Of a stretch of 64,000 bases of DNA, positions 52,029 through 61,176 are shown in pieces. The translations under genes were made by a program, and so were the position numbers. The notes under the pieces were generated by a model. The model was given only the letters and a program-made list of their open reading frames with translations, was not told the origin of the DNA and made no database searches. This DNA comes from Nostoc sp. ATCC 43529. Its GTDB lineage: Bacteria; Cyanobacteriota; Cyanobacteriia; Cyanobacteriales; Nostocaceae. Location of the stretch: contig LWTK01000084.1 in NCBI GenBank assembly GCA_003326205.1, positions 124,001 to 188,000 on the forward strand. The letters are read 5' to 3'. Position 1 is the first letter of the stretch; each line of letters begins with the position of its first letter.

Positions 52029-52847
52029 TTATACTCGGCGTACTATTCCCATTCCCATCGTTGTTTTACGCCCCAAACCTGCGTATAATGCAAAGTCAGC
52101 CAAAGTATTAATTTGCTTAATTACCAGGGCTTCAACATCTCCCAAAATCCGATAGCTAATGCTGCCAACGCAACCTATAAACTTACTTTCATAGTTGCTT
52201 ATAACTTCGGTATTGATATTAAAAGCACTGGGATAAATTGATTCAATAGCAAGGGTAGAAAATTCAATTCCACTGTATTTATTCCAACGATTCAAAAGAC
52301 TGTTGAACACAGATTCTTTGATAGGGAGGACATTATCATACCCACCTTGACGGAATGATACAGGCGTAGCGAAGGTGAAATTGAGAGTGCGATCGCTTTG
52401 GGATGCTTGCTCGTACAATTGTGCGTAAGTGCAAGCATTAGCCCAAGGTTGCGTTAATTGCGGAGTACCTTGAATACTGGTAATATGTAAGTCTGCAGAA
52501 CCCAAATGCCAAGGGCGATCGGGGTTAAGATTTAGCCAAAGTCCAGTTAGTTTACTAAATAAAGTGTCATCGAGTAGAGAAATACGCCACCAGCAGGGAG
52601 TACCAGCCGGAATCGGTTTTTGATGGCTAAATTGCAACGTCTGGTGATGTTGTTTGTTTTGTCGTTGTATTTGCAATGGTGAGAGAGTAAAGGCTTTATC
52701 TGCGTTAGAAGAGTGCAGATAGTCTGCCAAGTTGGAATCAACCGAATTGATGAGAGTGAGAAATAGCGCGTGGTAATGTCTCCCTGTTAGGAATTCCGGG
52801 TAAATCGGAGATTGGGGAATGAGGTTAAGGACGAGGCTGTGAGGCAT
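52029..52847 (-). CDS. cas6: CRISPR RNA endonuclease Cas6
   Basis: 272 residues from the ATG at 52847, preferred to an upstream in-frame ATG at 52997 that would overlap csc1 by 101 bases and add 50 residues unlike Cas6. Cas6 cuts the array transcript within each repeat to leave the ATTGAAAC handle. The C-terminal glycine-rich loop AGLGRKTTMGMGIVR is diagnostic, and the N-terminus MPHSLVLNLIPQSPIYPEF begins the first ferredoxin-like fold. The short gap to csc1 contains a GGTGGGCATTGCCCACC palindrome (52872-52888). Confidence 0.93.
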   Translation of the reverse strand: MPHSLVLNLIPQSPIYPEFLTGRHYHALFLTLINSVDSNLADYLHSSNADKAFTLSPLQIQRQNKQHHQTLQFSHQKPIPAGTPCWWRISLLDDTLFSKLTGLWLNLNPDRPWHLGSADLHITSIQGTPQLTQPWANACTYAQLYEQASQSDRTLNFTFATPVSFRQGGYDNVLPIKESVFNSLLNRWNKYSGIEFSTLAIESIYPSAFNINTEVISNYESKFIGCVGSISYRILGDVEALVIKQINTLADFALYAGLGRKTTMGMGIVRRV

Positions 52848-52871
52848 GAATAATTTAAAATGGTAGATGTA

Positions 52872-52888
52872 GGTGGGCATTGCCCACC
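52872..52888. repeat. Palindrome between csc1 and cas6
   Basis: GGTGGGCA-T-TGCCCACC has perfect 8-bp arms. It is the third dispersed palindrome found inside the cas operon. Confidence 0.7.
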
Positions 52889-52896
52889 ACTTGAAA

Positions 52897-53616
52897 TTAA
52901 GCTTTAAATCGATACTGCATTTTTGCAGGTAAGCGCAATTTTTCAGTTTTGTTGGGATTATCGAATTCGTAATATTGCCCTTGGCGTATGGTGACATTTT
53001 GAATCAAACTCACCGGGGGCATATTTACCACATCGTAGCTAACAACTTGATGGGTGAACATCATGTCTAAAGGATTTAATGGGTAAGGAAAAGAGAAATC
53101 ACCTGTTTTTAATTCAATTTTGGTAACTTCTTGAATAGTGAGTTCAGCTTTACTCATCCATTTACCCAAGCGAATCCATTTTGGTAGCTTCAGTTGCTTT
53201 TGAGAAATTATAAACAACTCAAATTGACTTTCTGGTACAATTTCTTTTGCCCTACCAAAACTAGGAATATTTTTTTGCGTTTTCTCCATTTCCACATGGT
53301 AGTTATTATTAGCATACTTCCAGGTATTGAGAATGGCAGAATGTTTAACTGCACGCGCAGGTGTTACATAAATTCCTTGTTGATTTAGCGGCGTTAAATG
53401 TGCCTCATATTTTGGAACTTGTTCGGGGCAAAAGTAACGATAAGAATCTTCTTCAGTAACAGTGGTAGAGTAAACTTCGCTATCCACTAACCCTAATGCG
53501 TAGCAGAGTGCGTAGTTGTGAATTACTGGTTCTGTTTCGTAAAGTCGTCCGATTTCACGAGTAGCGTAATACAGACTGTCATGAAGTTCTAATTGACAAA
53601 GGTAAATTAGCACCAT
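52897..53616 (-). CDS. csc1: Type I-D Cascade subunit Csc1 (Cas5d-type)
   Basis: 239 residues. Csc1 is the Cas5-like protein that caps the 5' handle of the crRNA in the I-D complex. The sequence MVLIYLCQLELHDSLYYATRE, the LVDSEVYS and FPYPLNPLDMMFTHQVVSYD segments are typical of Csc1. It is separated from csc2 by 5 bp, indicating one transcript. Confidence 0.93.
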   Translation of the reverse strand: MVLIYLCQLELHDSLYYATREIGRLYETEPVIHNYALCYALGLVDSEVYSTTVTEEDSYRYFCPEQVPKYEAHLTPLNQQGIYVTPARAVKHSAILNTWKYANNNYHVEMEKTQKNIPSFGRAKEIVPESQFELFIISQKQLKLPKWIRLGKWMSKAELTIQEVTKIELKTGDFSFPYPLNPLDMMFTHQVVSYDVVNMPPVSLIQNVTIRQGQYYEFDNPNKTEKLRLPAKMQYRFKA

Positions 53617-53621
53617 GTTGC

Positions 53622-54650
53622 TTACTCCGTGACAGCAGCAGATTTTTTATTACTTTTGGTATCTTTCTTAGCTTCTTTTTTACCTGATTTAAAAACCCAT
53701 GTTTGAGCATAAGTAGATGATTCTGTATTTGCTTGACTCAACATTTCTTGCAATCGATTTTCATCACTAGTGATAGATTTAACTTCACTTAAAAGAGGTG
53801 TGAAAGATGTACCAAAAAAATCAGTATGAGAAATATATTCTTGAGACATCAGAGTAGTAATTGCTTCTTTGGCAGCCGCTAAAACATCATCTTCATTCAG
53901 TGGATCTGGAGAATTTATTTGCTTTTTATCCTGCATTAAGTCATAAATTTTTTGCGTCCAAAGAAGATTACTGACAATCTCACCATCTGCAAAAATTACT
54001 CCGACTAGTTCATTACGTACCCTACCTGTACGGGTAGTTTGCGCTCCATAATGGCGCGTTCTAAGAATGTTGTTGAAAACGTAGAGAAATCCTGCTTCTG
54101 TTGGGTCTTTGAGTGTAACAATACTAGGGAAAAAGACTTGTGGTAAAATATGGTCTTGGCTATTAATTCGGCTAGTTACTTCACCTTGACGGCTCATTGT
54201 ACCATTTTCAAAAGGTGCGTTGAGGGTGAAATTAAAGTGAGAATCATCAAAGGCTGTGATCGAATAAGCTGTGTCTACAACTACTTTTGATTTTTCAGAA
54301 CCAGAGTCACCAATAGCAAAACCGTAGAGAATACAATCAGGAGTTGTTTTGCTGAAATCTACGTTATAGTCGCATTTGTCCCAGTCACCAATTTTATAAT
54401 TACGTAGTAACTCTCTACCTGTTAAACGTTCTGGCGTTGACTGTTTCCGCTTAAACATTGCTAAACGACTAATAGGTTCTTTATGTTCAATTCCAGCACG
54501 TACTCTGGCTTTATTGAGTTCACCATCTGTTTGAAATAAAGGATAAGACTCGGTAATGCGAATAGTGATGAAATGAGCATATTTCCCCATAGGTTTAGCA
54601 GGAATTACTTCTTGGAAAAATTTAGAATCGAGAGTTTTGATAAATTTCAT
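53622..54650 (-). CDS. csc2: Type I-D Cascade backbone subunit Csc2 (Cas7-type)
   Basis: 342 residues. Csc2 is the Cas7-like RNA-binding subunit that polymerises along the crRNA. Characteristic parts are KPMGKYAHFITIRITESYPL, the RRM-type core LYGFAIGDSGSEKSKVVVD, and LRTRHYGAQTTRTGRVRN. The C-terminus is Lys-rich (SGKKEAKKDTKSNKKSA). It is 41 bp downstream of cas10d. Confidence 0.94.
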   Translation of the reverse strand: MKFIKTLDSKFFQEVIPAKPMGKYAHFITIRITESYPLFQTDGELNKARVRAGIEHKEPISRLAMFKRKQSTPERLTGRELLRNYKIGDWDKCDYNVDFSKTTPDCILYGFAIGDSGSEKSKVVVDTAYSITAFDDSHFNFTLNAPFENGTMSRQGEVTSRINSQDHILPQVFFPSIVTLKDPTEAGFLYVFNNILRTRHYGAQTTRTGRVRNELVGVIFADGEIVSNLLWTQKIYDLMQDKKQINSPDPLNEDDVLAAAKEAITTLMSQEYISHTDFFGTSFTPLLSEVKSITSDENRLQEMLSQANTESSTYAQTWVFKSGKKEAKKDTKSNKKSAAVTE

Positions 54651-54691
54651 GGTTTGATTACTCCGTATTTAATTAGTTTAAAAAGAAGAAC

Positions 54692-57600
54692 TTAGATGGC
54701 TGCTTCAATTTCTAATTCAGCAATTTCATCCGGTTCATCTTGTGAACGTGCTTTACGTTCTTCATCATCTGCTAGGCGATAAAGGTATTCACAAGTATCT
54801 CTAATTAGATTTAGTTGAGTACCTGCTAAACGTGCGCGATCGCTTTTAAAACTACCCTCAAAAATCTCCTTAACAAAGTATCTAGCAAACTCATAAACTG
54901 CTAGACGTTCTTCTTCAGAATTTAAAGCAGGTTTCCACTTACCATCTATTAAAGTTAGGGTGGGTTTTCCTTCAGCAGCTTTACGCCGTACATTATTCAT
55001 TAGCTTCGACAAACGAGCCGCTACTACATCTGTTAAAGCATCAGCATCACTAGCTACAGCTTTATCAATTTTCAAAATGACATCAGCAGCTTCATCAATT
55101 GGTTTTAGAATTGCATTCGCTTTAGCATATTGACTTTTTGATCGATAAAAACGACGATAAAGTTCTGTTAACTTACGCAGTTGATTCACAGTTGTTCCTT
55201 CTGGTTCAAAGTAGTAATAAAAATCCAAGTATAGGCGAACTTTTGCAATAGAGACAGAATCAATTTTGTCTTGCTTCCGCAGCCATTTATTTAGGTAATG
55301 AAATACATACAAGGGGCTGGTTTCTAAATCTCGTGCTAAGTCTGCTAATTTCCCCCAATCTGGATCGCCATCTTTTTTGCGGTTTGCTTCTAAGTGAATA
55401 GAGTAAGCAGCCGTGAGCGAATTTAAGGGTGAAAACGTTCTTGGTTGCCGAGGTAAGATACTATCTAAGCGATAATTATCTTGTTTAATGAGAGAACGAA
55501 TTGCTTGATGTTCTCCATCAATTACAGTTGTTTCATCAAAATCAGCACCACTAATAAAAGGTGGTATGGGTGATTCTGATGCTACAACTTTCACATCCAT
55601 AATAAGTGGTAATGTGAATGCTAACCAAACTGGCATTACCCAGGATTCTGTATCTGTGGGTTCTCTTCCTGGCGGTAAACCTATAAAGAAGAAAGTTAAT
55701 GTTTCATCATCGGGATAGCTAATTTTAAAAGTTTTATCATCTTCTGGTGCAATATCCTGCTTAATCAACAAATCATCTACTCGTTGATAGTTGTCAATTT
55801 TCAAATGAGCAACTTGTTCTTTAGAAACAAAATGTTTACGTAGTTCTGCATCAAATCGAGTTTGAGATATCGCATTATAAGCTTTTTGTAAAAACTTATT
55901 CGTTTCTGGAGTAAAGAAATAAGCTGGATAGAGATAGAGATAGCGATATTTACGGCCTTCAAAATCTGCACCAGTCGCGTTAGTCTTACTCATTAAAATT
56001 TGTCTCAACATGATTTCAATTGACCAGATTGAGCAAATTTGTCGCTTTGCAGCTTGAGCGTTAAATAAAATCTGACGATTACTGTAAACTTGGGGTGCAA
56101 ATAACGTTGCTGACTCCATTTGCTCGGTTACAGTGTAGGGAGAGCTAGATATAGCACAAACATTTTCTCTACCTCTTCCTGTAACTTTTGCAGCGTTATA
56201 CCTGCTTATCTCTACTAAAAATTGGTCTGGCTTGGGTTCAACAACGGCACCTGTTGGTAAAGAAATAACTCGACTTACATAAGTGCGTAAATCACTCCAA
56301 CCATCAGGTATAATGAATTCTTCTAAAATAGGTTGGATGAGCTTGGAAGTATAGTTAACCATATCTTCCATCAACTCAATATTTTGCGCTAAATCCTTAC
56401 CTAGATTTTTTCTGTAATATTTAGCAGCTAAATAATACCAATCTAAAGGCACACCTCCTGTCTTTTTTAAAGATTGAATTTCTCTTAAAGCTGGTATCTC
56501 TTCTGATAAACCCAAGTATTCAGCTAGTTTTTCAGTCAGGTTTAATTCACGAATAGTTTTACGTTCAGCTTTAGGGAATTGTTTTTGATATTCATTTGCT
56601 TTTTCTCGCCATTTATCCCAAATGCCTCGACATATAATGTCTCCAAATTCTGCTAATCTATCAATTTGAATTTCATTACCAAATATTACATCTATATTTT
56701 GTGGTATTTCTCCTTGTTGTTGAAAAGCTTGTAAACTTTCACTCCGCTTACCAGATGAGGCTAATTTAGTATCAGGCAGTATATTTCTAGCTGCATTAAT
56801 GCTGACTTTCATTAATTCATTAGCTTGAAAAAATAGCCAGTAATAATCTGCAAACTTTAAACCTTTTCCATCTCGACTAAAACCTGTTTGCCGCTTCATT
56901 AACTGCTGACTGCATAAGGTTTTAATTTTATTTACAACCTGATTGGGAATCTCATTAGTATTAATTGCAGGTGCATTATTACTAGCAAGGTATACTACAC
57001 CATCTGGCAAATACAACAACTCTGTATAGTATTGCTTAGGATGTACATCCATTAAAGCATTATTAATAATATTTGTAAGAACGCCACGATTATCTGATAA
57101 AGCATGGTAGCTAAACTTTAGTTGTCCATTACTTAAATCATTTAATAGTTCAGGTAGCTTCTCATTTCTGCCATCACTTTCTACATCACGAGGATGTTTT
57201 AATAATGAAGCAAATAAATCAGACATTTTCAACAGTCTGTGCAGAATATTCCGCACTCGACCATCTAAACGCGGTTGTAAACCACGAATTTCTAAACCTC
57301 GGTCAGCATCACTTCCATCACCAGCGTTGCTACTTAGCCAAACAATATCGTCTATATAATTTTCCCAATCATAACCCAAAAAACTATCTAAACTAAAATC
57401 TTGAATTTTTTGTTTCACATAGCCGCGTCTTAAATTTGGTGCATCTGATTTTTTTGCAGGTTCTTTGCGCCAATCACGGTTTGTAAACAGACTATCCGTG
57501 TCATTATCTTCTAGCCAAATCGGATAATCAGGAAATTTTTCAAAGTCATGTAGAATATATGCAGCTATAAATAAACGAATTTCTTTTTCTCCACATTGAC

Positions 57601-57991
57601 GCTTGACCGGATTAGTTTCTAATGCTGCTGACTTTAATTTTCTAATAATTCGGTATGTTGGAAATAAGCCGTTAAGCAGGTGAGATAATAAGGATTGATC
57701 GTGCTTACTACGTTCAATATTTTTACCTTCGGCTTTACGGTCTTCTGTAAATTGACCACCCTTGGCTGTTGCTCCAACTAATTTATGAATTAATTGAGGT
57801 AATACATAATCAGCAAAACAAAGAAGTATGGAATCTTCTTGATTGTCTGGTGATTCTTTAATTGCCTTTTTGAAGAGACTAATAGTTAAAAGCTCTTTCT
57901 GAACAGGAGTATCTTTATTCTCTTCCTCGTCATCATAGTTATCTAAATCTGAAATTTCTGCATATTCTTCAAAATTATTTATATTACTCAT
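54692..57991 (-). CDS. cas10d: Type I-D large subunit/nuclease Cas10d (Csc3)
   Basis: 1,099 residues. Cas10d combines PAM recognition with an N-terminal HD nuclease that cuts target DNA in type I-D. HD-type residues are visible in SKHDQSLLSHLLNGLFPTY (about 95-113) and YILHDFEKFPDY (about 145-156). The middle is palm-like but no intact GGDD cyclase motif is seen, as expected for I-D. The C-terminal helical part (about 960-1099) is typical of a small-subunit-like region. The first codon overlaps the stop of the PIN-like gene by 4 bp, so translation may be coupled. Confidence 0.93.
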   Translation of the reverse strand: MSNINNFEEYAEISDLDNYDDEEENKDTPVQKELLTISLFKKAIKESPDNQEDSILLCFADYVLPQLIHKLVGATAKGGQFTEDRKAEGKNIERSKHDQSLLSHLLNGLFPTYRIIRKLKSAALETNPVKRQCGEKEIRLFIAAYILHDFEKFPDYPIWLEDNDTDSLFTNRDWRKEPAKKSDAPNLRRGYVKQKIQDFSLDSFLGYDWENYIDDIVWLSSNAGDGSDADRGLEIRGLQPRLDGRVRNILHRLLKMSDLFASLLKHPRDVESDGRNEKLPELLNDLSNGQLKFSYHALSDNRGVLTNIINNALMDVHPKQYYTELLYLPDGVVYLASNNAPAINTNEIPNQVVNKIKTLCSQQLMKRQTGFSRDGKGLKFADYYWLFFQANELMKVSINAARNILPDTKLASSGKRSESLQAFQQQGEIPQNIDVIFGNEIQIDRLAEFGDIICRGIWDKWREKANEYQKQFPKAERKTIRELNLTEKLAEYLGLSEEIPALREIQSLKKTGGVPLDWYYLAAKYYRKNLGKDLAQNIELMEDMVNYTSKLIQPILEEFIIPDGWSDLRTYVSRVISLPTGAVVEPKPDQFLVEISRYNAAKVTGRGRENVCAISSSPYTVTEQMESATLFAPQVYSNRQILFNAQAAKRQICSIWSIEIMLRQILMSKTNATGADFEGRKYRYLYLYPAYFFTPETNKFLQKAYNAISQTRFDAELRKHFVSKEQVAHLKIDNYQRVDDLLIKQDIAPEDDKTFKISYPDDETLTFFFIGLPPGREPTDTESWVMPVWLAFTLPLIMDVKVVASESPIPPFISGADFDETTVIDGEHQAIRSLIKQDNYRLDSILPRQPRTFSPLNSLTAAYSIHLEANRKKDGDPDWGKLADLARDLETSPLYVFHYLNKWLRKQDKIDSVSIAKVRLYLDFYYYFEPEGTTVNQLRKLTELYRRFYRSKSQYAKANAILKPIDEAADVILKIDKAVASDADALTDVVAARLSKLMNNVRRKAAEGKPTLTLIDGKWKPALNSEEERLAVYEFARYFVKEIFEGSFKSDRARLAGTQLNLIRDTCEYLYRLADDEERKARSQDEPDEIAELEIEAAI

Positions 57992-58374
57992 TTTTCCTCT
58001 TCCTCTACTTCAATATCTTGAAATTCTTGAATATTGCCTTGGCGAATAATCCATAACTTTCCTGTTACATCTGCTGCTTCAAGCCCAGCAATTAAGGTTT
58101 CTGTCACTGCACGATAATCTTCAAAAATAGGACGCGGTGGTAAACGAACCACTATAATTCCTGCATATTTAGAAGGTTGATATTTCAGACGATTTCCAAA
58201 TCCTCTATCTGTCGTTACTAAACACCTGGCTTCACTTCGACAGATATTAATTAATTCCTCATCAGGACTAGAACTTAAACCTTGTTCTCTTACTGTTGCA
58301 ACATCATGTCCTGCAAGCCTTAATAAGGTAGCTACTCGCAAACTACCCATATTTTCATCAAGTTTAATATTCAA
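57988..58374 (-). CDS. DUF5615 PIN-like putative toxin nuclease
   Basis: 128 residues. It matches the DUF5615 PIN-like family (MNIKLDENMGSLRVATLLRL, GHDVATVREQG, LVTTDRGFGN). Acidic residues suitable for a PIN metal site are D6/E7, D38/E39 and D56. PIN-like proteins are usually RNases acting as toxins; DUF5615 genes often sit beside DUF433 genes. Here it overlaps both neighbours by 4 bp (DUF433 upstream, cas10d downstream), so it is part of the cas transcript. The C-terminus is unusually acidic (QDIEVEEEEK). RNase or toxin activity is inferred, not shown. Confidence 0.88.
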   Translation of the reverse strand: MNIKLDENMGSLRVATLLRLAGHDVATVREQGLSSSPDEELINICRSEARCLVTTDRGFGNRLKYQPSKYAGIIVVRLPPRPIFEDYRAVTETLIAGLEAADVTGKLWIIRQGNIQEFQDIEVEEEEK

Positions 58375-58631
58375 TTTTTTGCTTCCTTTTGCACTCCAAT
58401 AGGGATTTCTACATGGTTATCTCTTGCCATTTCTGCACCGTAAGCAATACAGGCTAGAATATCTTCTCGTTCTAAGCCTGTATATTCTTCTAAAATTGCC
58501 TCAATTGTTTCTCCGCCTGCAAGAAGGTCTAGAATTAAAGCAACCGATATACGATGACCTTTAATACAGGGTTTACCAAAACAAATATTTGGGTCAATGG
58601 AAATTCGGGACAGTAAATCGTTCTTGGTCAT
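58371..58631 (-). CDS. DUF433 protein, putative antitoxin
   Basis: 86 residues. It is a clear DUF433 protein (RISIDPNICFGKPCIKGHRI, LILDLLAGGETIEAILEEY, DILACIAYGAEMA). DUF433 proteins have a helix-turn-helix fold and are thought to be antitoxins for PIN-like partners. The 4-bp overlap with the PIN-like gene and the antitoxin-first order fit a toxin-antitoxin pair. The start overlaps the end of the 90-aa unknown by 38 bp in another frame, which suggests the pair was inserted into the operon. Confidence 0.88.
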   Translation of the reverse strand: MTKNDLLSRISIDPNICFGKPCIKGHRISVALILDLLAGGETIEAILEEYTGLEREDILACIAYGAEMARDNHVEIPIGVQKEAKN

Positions 58632-58866
58632 AGCTACTTCTCCAAATGTGTCGTAATTCTTCTAAACGAATCCATTGGTTGTCTTTCTTTACTTCAATGT
58701 ACTCCCACCCATTGACTGCACCACCATTAAACTTTGCTGCTAAGGGACTTGCGTTATAGGCATTAGTTCCAGTACGAGAAATGTATAAATCATCAATATA
58801 GTCACAATGTAATTTTTTTGCCACTCCCCGTTTTAGTGTGACTTTAGCTCCACAACTTTCTAACAA
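58594..58866 (-). CDS. Unknown 90-aa protein within the I-D operon
   Basis: Not recognised. 90 residues; starts 7 bp inside the end of cas3 and ends 38 bp inside the DUF433 gene. Basic N-terminus (GAKVTLKRGVAKKLHCDYI), Gly/Asn-rich middle (SRTGTNAYNASPLAAKFNGG) and an aromatic beta-like stretch (NGWEYIEVKKDNQWIRLEEL). The last ten or so residues (DQERFTVPNFH) come from the region shared with DUF433 and may not be original. Composition and the overlap with cas3 support a real gene. It may be an accessory Cas protein, or a fragment left when the toxin-antitoxin genes were inserted. Confidence 0.6.
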   Translation of the reverse strand: MLESCGAKVTLKRGVAKKLHCDYIDDLYISRTGTNAYNASPLAAKFNGGAVNGWEYIEVKKDNQWIRLEELRHIWRSSYDQERFTVPNFH

Positions 58867-60989
58867 ATCCAGCCTTCATCTTTTTTAGGCTTGCGAAACC
58901 AAAGTAGGGTTTCCAACATTAATGCAGATTTACCAAAAGCTATGGTGTAAGGTGGTGACTTCTTATCATCGCTGCTGTATTTATCTGCCAAAGTGTATGC
59001 TTGAAAGTGGATAGGTAAACCTAACTTTGCTCTTAGGTAAGCGCGATCGCAATCTGAAATAAAACACACTAAACCCCTACCTGACACAGCATTACTTATT
59101 TTATTAATCCCGCTACCTTGAGGCTGGCGAATTTCTAAGTTTTTGAGAACTTGAACTTTACCAGACTTAGCAATATCGCTGATATCTTCAGGATAGTAAA
59201 ATCGCCAGTCTTCTCTGACTTCTCGATAGCCAGTCAATTTCAAACAGCATAAAGCTTCTTGAAAACGAGTAGTTGTAACTCTAGATTTCTCAGCTAATTG
59301 TATAAATTCTTTTCTATCCATCCACTCAAACTTAAAGTTGCTGAGAATACCTGGTAAGTTATAAGTTTTAAAACGTTCATTTTCTGGTTCTTCTGGATTT
59401 GTCTCATCGTAAATTGCACAATCTAGCTGGCTGCTTCCGCGAAAACTTCGCGCTTCATCAATAACTTTCTTTTTCTTTTCTTCTAAGCATTGATTAATTT
59501 GGTTATATTTGTGCCAAATATTGACATCAAGTGCAGCTTCAATAGCCTCTTTGAAGTTTTTCTCCGCTTCAGGATATTGATGAGCCAGCCGTCTTAATTC
59601 TTGATGAACACAAGCTGATTGAATAGCACCCCAGCGTTTAGGATATTGCTTAAATTCATTTACAAATGGATAACTTGAATGAATAGCTTCTGTAAAAGTT
59701 ACTCGATCGTAAGTTTCACTGTCTTGAAACGGGGGTGAATTAATTTCAAATAATCTTTGCACAATAAATTTAGGGATTAAAGCATAAGCATGATAAGGAT
59801 GGGGGTGAAAATCTTTATGTCTACCTATCCTACCGAAGCGTTGAATAAAATTACCTGCATCAGCCCCTTCAAACACCAAGAAATTAATTCTAAAATCCAC
59901 ACCTACATCAATAGTGGATGTTCCTATAAGCAAATCAGCTTTCTCAACAGATTCAGCTTTTTCTGTTTCACCAGTTAAACCAGTATTTTCTCTAACTTCT
60001 AAGTCTAAAAGTTTAAAAATACCTTTGAAATGCTTAACCAATTTCTTAACCGCAGCAATCGAATTGAGAATAATCGCACCTTTACTACCTGGATAATCTT
60101 GAAAAAAGTTTAAAATCACTGATTCTGAATTTTTTATCAGCCATTCATAACTAGACTGAAGATTAGATTCTATTGTTTGTGGAAAAAATAAAGTTATTGG
60201 CTGACTAATTTGCCGCCATTGACTACCATTTTCTGAAAAACAATATTTATTTTCTTTGGCTGGATTAATTGGTTTATAATTAAGCCCCGATTTATCACAA
60301 AAATCTAGCAATAAATCATCTGGTGTTGCTGATAAAAACAAAAATTTTTTACCTGGAACAGTATGCTTAATTAACAATATTGCATTGAAGATACTTGCAA
60401 CTTGAGCCGAAGAAAATACATGAAATTCATCAAATATAAACAAATTGTAATTATCATCTATTTTACTGAATAGCTTATTGGCGTTTTCTCCTTTTGTTTT
60501 ACCGTCTTTTTTAAAACGCCTCAGATAGCGAAAATCGTGAATATAGTAAAAAATATCGGGATTAGTCAACAAAATTTCAGCTTGGTTAGAAAGATTAGTT
60601 AATCCAGACTGTTTACTTGGCAGTTTATTTGTTTCGATAAAATCTTCCAAAATAGCTGCATTTAGTCGATAAATCTGTGGATCTTTCTCCGGTTGAAATT
60701 TGTCCTTATAGTTTTGTACTTGCTTTTGCTGATCTCTGGCTAACTCGTTAGTCGGGTAAGTAGCCATCGTAGATACACCATCTACCATAGCTAGAAGAAA
60801 AGCAGCTAAACTTTTACCATCACCAGTCATTGCAGTGTTAAACACTACATCAATATTTGGGTTCCGTAACGCTTCTAAGGTTTCTCTCTGATGCCAAGAA
60901 AGCGACCAACCATCGGGTAATTTCACTCCAGGGGTAGATACAGTTTGTGAGTAAACGGCTTTCAGATTTATGCTGTAATTTTCAGACAT
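58860..60989 (-). CDS. cas3: Type I-D helicase Cas3'
   Basis: 709 residues. It is the Cas3-type superfamily 2 helicase of type I-D, which lacks the fused HD nuclease (that domain is in Cas10d). Motifs: Q-like LSWHQRETLEAL; Walker A FNTAMTGDGKSLAAF; DExH box LFIFDEFHVF; motif III FLFLSATPDD; late helicase motifs LIGTSTIDVGVDF and QRFGRIGRHKD. It unwinds or translocates on target DNA for degradation. It is the first gene of the cas operon. A GGAG ribosome-binding site lies about 12 bases before the ATG at 60989. The 3' end overlaps the 90-aa unknown by 7 bp. Confidence 0.94.
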   Translation of the reverse strand: MSENYSINLKAVYSQTVSTPGVKLPDGWSLSWHQRETLEALRNPNIDVVFNTAMTGDGKSLAAFLLAMVDGVSTMATYPTNELARDQQKQVQNYKDKFQPEKDPQIYRLNAAILEDFIETNKLPSKQSGLTNLSNQAEILLTNPDIFYYIHDFRYLRRFKKDGKTKGENANKLFSKIDDNYNLFIFDEFHVFSSAQVASIFNAILLIKHTVPGKKFLFLSATPDDLLLDFCDKSGLNYKPINPAKENKYCFSENGSQWRQISQPITLFFPQTIESNLQSSYEWLIKNSESVILNFFQDYPGSKGAIILNSIAAVKKLVKHFKGIFKLLDLEVRENTGLTGETEKAESVEKADLLIGTSTIDVGVDFRINFLVFEGADAGNFIQRFGRIGRHKDFHPHPYHAYALIPKFIVQRLFEINSPPFQDSETYDRVTFTEAIHSSYPFVNEFKQYPKRWGAIQSACVHQELRRLAHQYPEAEKNFKEAIEAALDVNIWHKYNQINQCLEEKKKKVIDEARSFRGSSQLDCAIYDETNPEEPENERFKTYNLPGILSNFKFEWMDRKEFIQLAEKSRVTTTRFQEALCCLKLTGYREVREDWRFYYPEDISDIAKSGKVQVLKNLEIRQPQGSGINKISNAVSGRGLVCFISDCDRAYLRAKLGLPIHFQAYTLADKYSSDDKKSPPYTIAFGKSALMLETLLWFRKPKKDEGWIC

Positions 60990-61029
60990 ATACTCAATGA
61001 AGCTCCTATATACAGAGTCAAAAGAATTT

Positions 61030-61157
61030 CTGCCACCAATGGTGGCAGTTTTGATTTATGTGGTAAATAAGACTCGTTTAATTTCTGCAACCAATGGTTG
61101 CAGTTTTTTATATCAATGTAAAAATCTTCAGTTAATTTCTCGCACTATTGGTGCGAG
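61030..61157. promoter_or_regulatory. Three evenly spaced hairpins between cas3 and the WYL gene
   Basis: CTGCCACC-AAT-GGTGGCAG (61030-61048), CTGCAACC-AAT-GGTTGCAG (61085-61103) and CTCGCAC-TATTG-GTGCGAG (61139-61157) start 55 and 54 bp apart. Each is preceded by AATTT and followed by TTTT or more on the plus strand, which makes each look like an intrinsic terminator toward the WYL gene. Read on the minus strand they lie in the expected 5' leader of the cas operon. Stem sequences differ between copies by paired changes that keep base pairing. Confidence 0.7.
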
Positions 61158-61176
61158 TTTTTTGCTTTCCTGCAAT

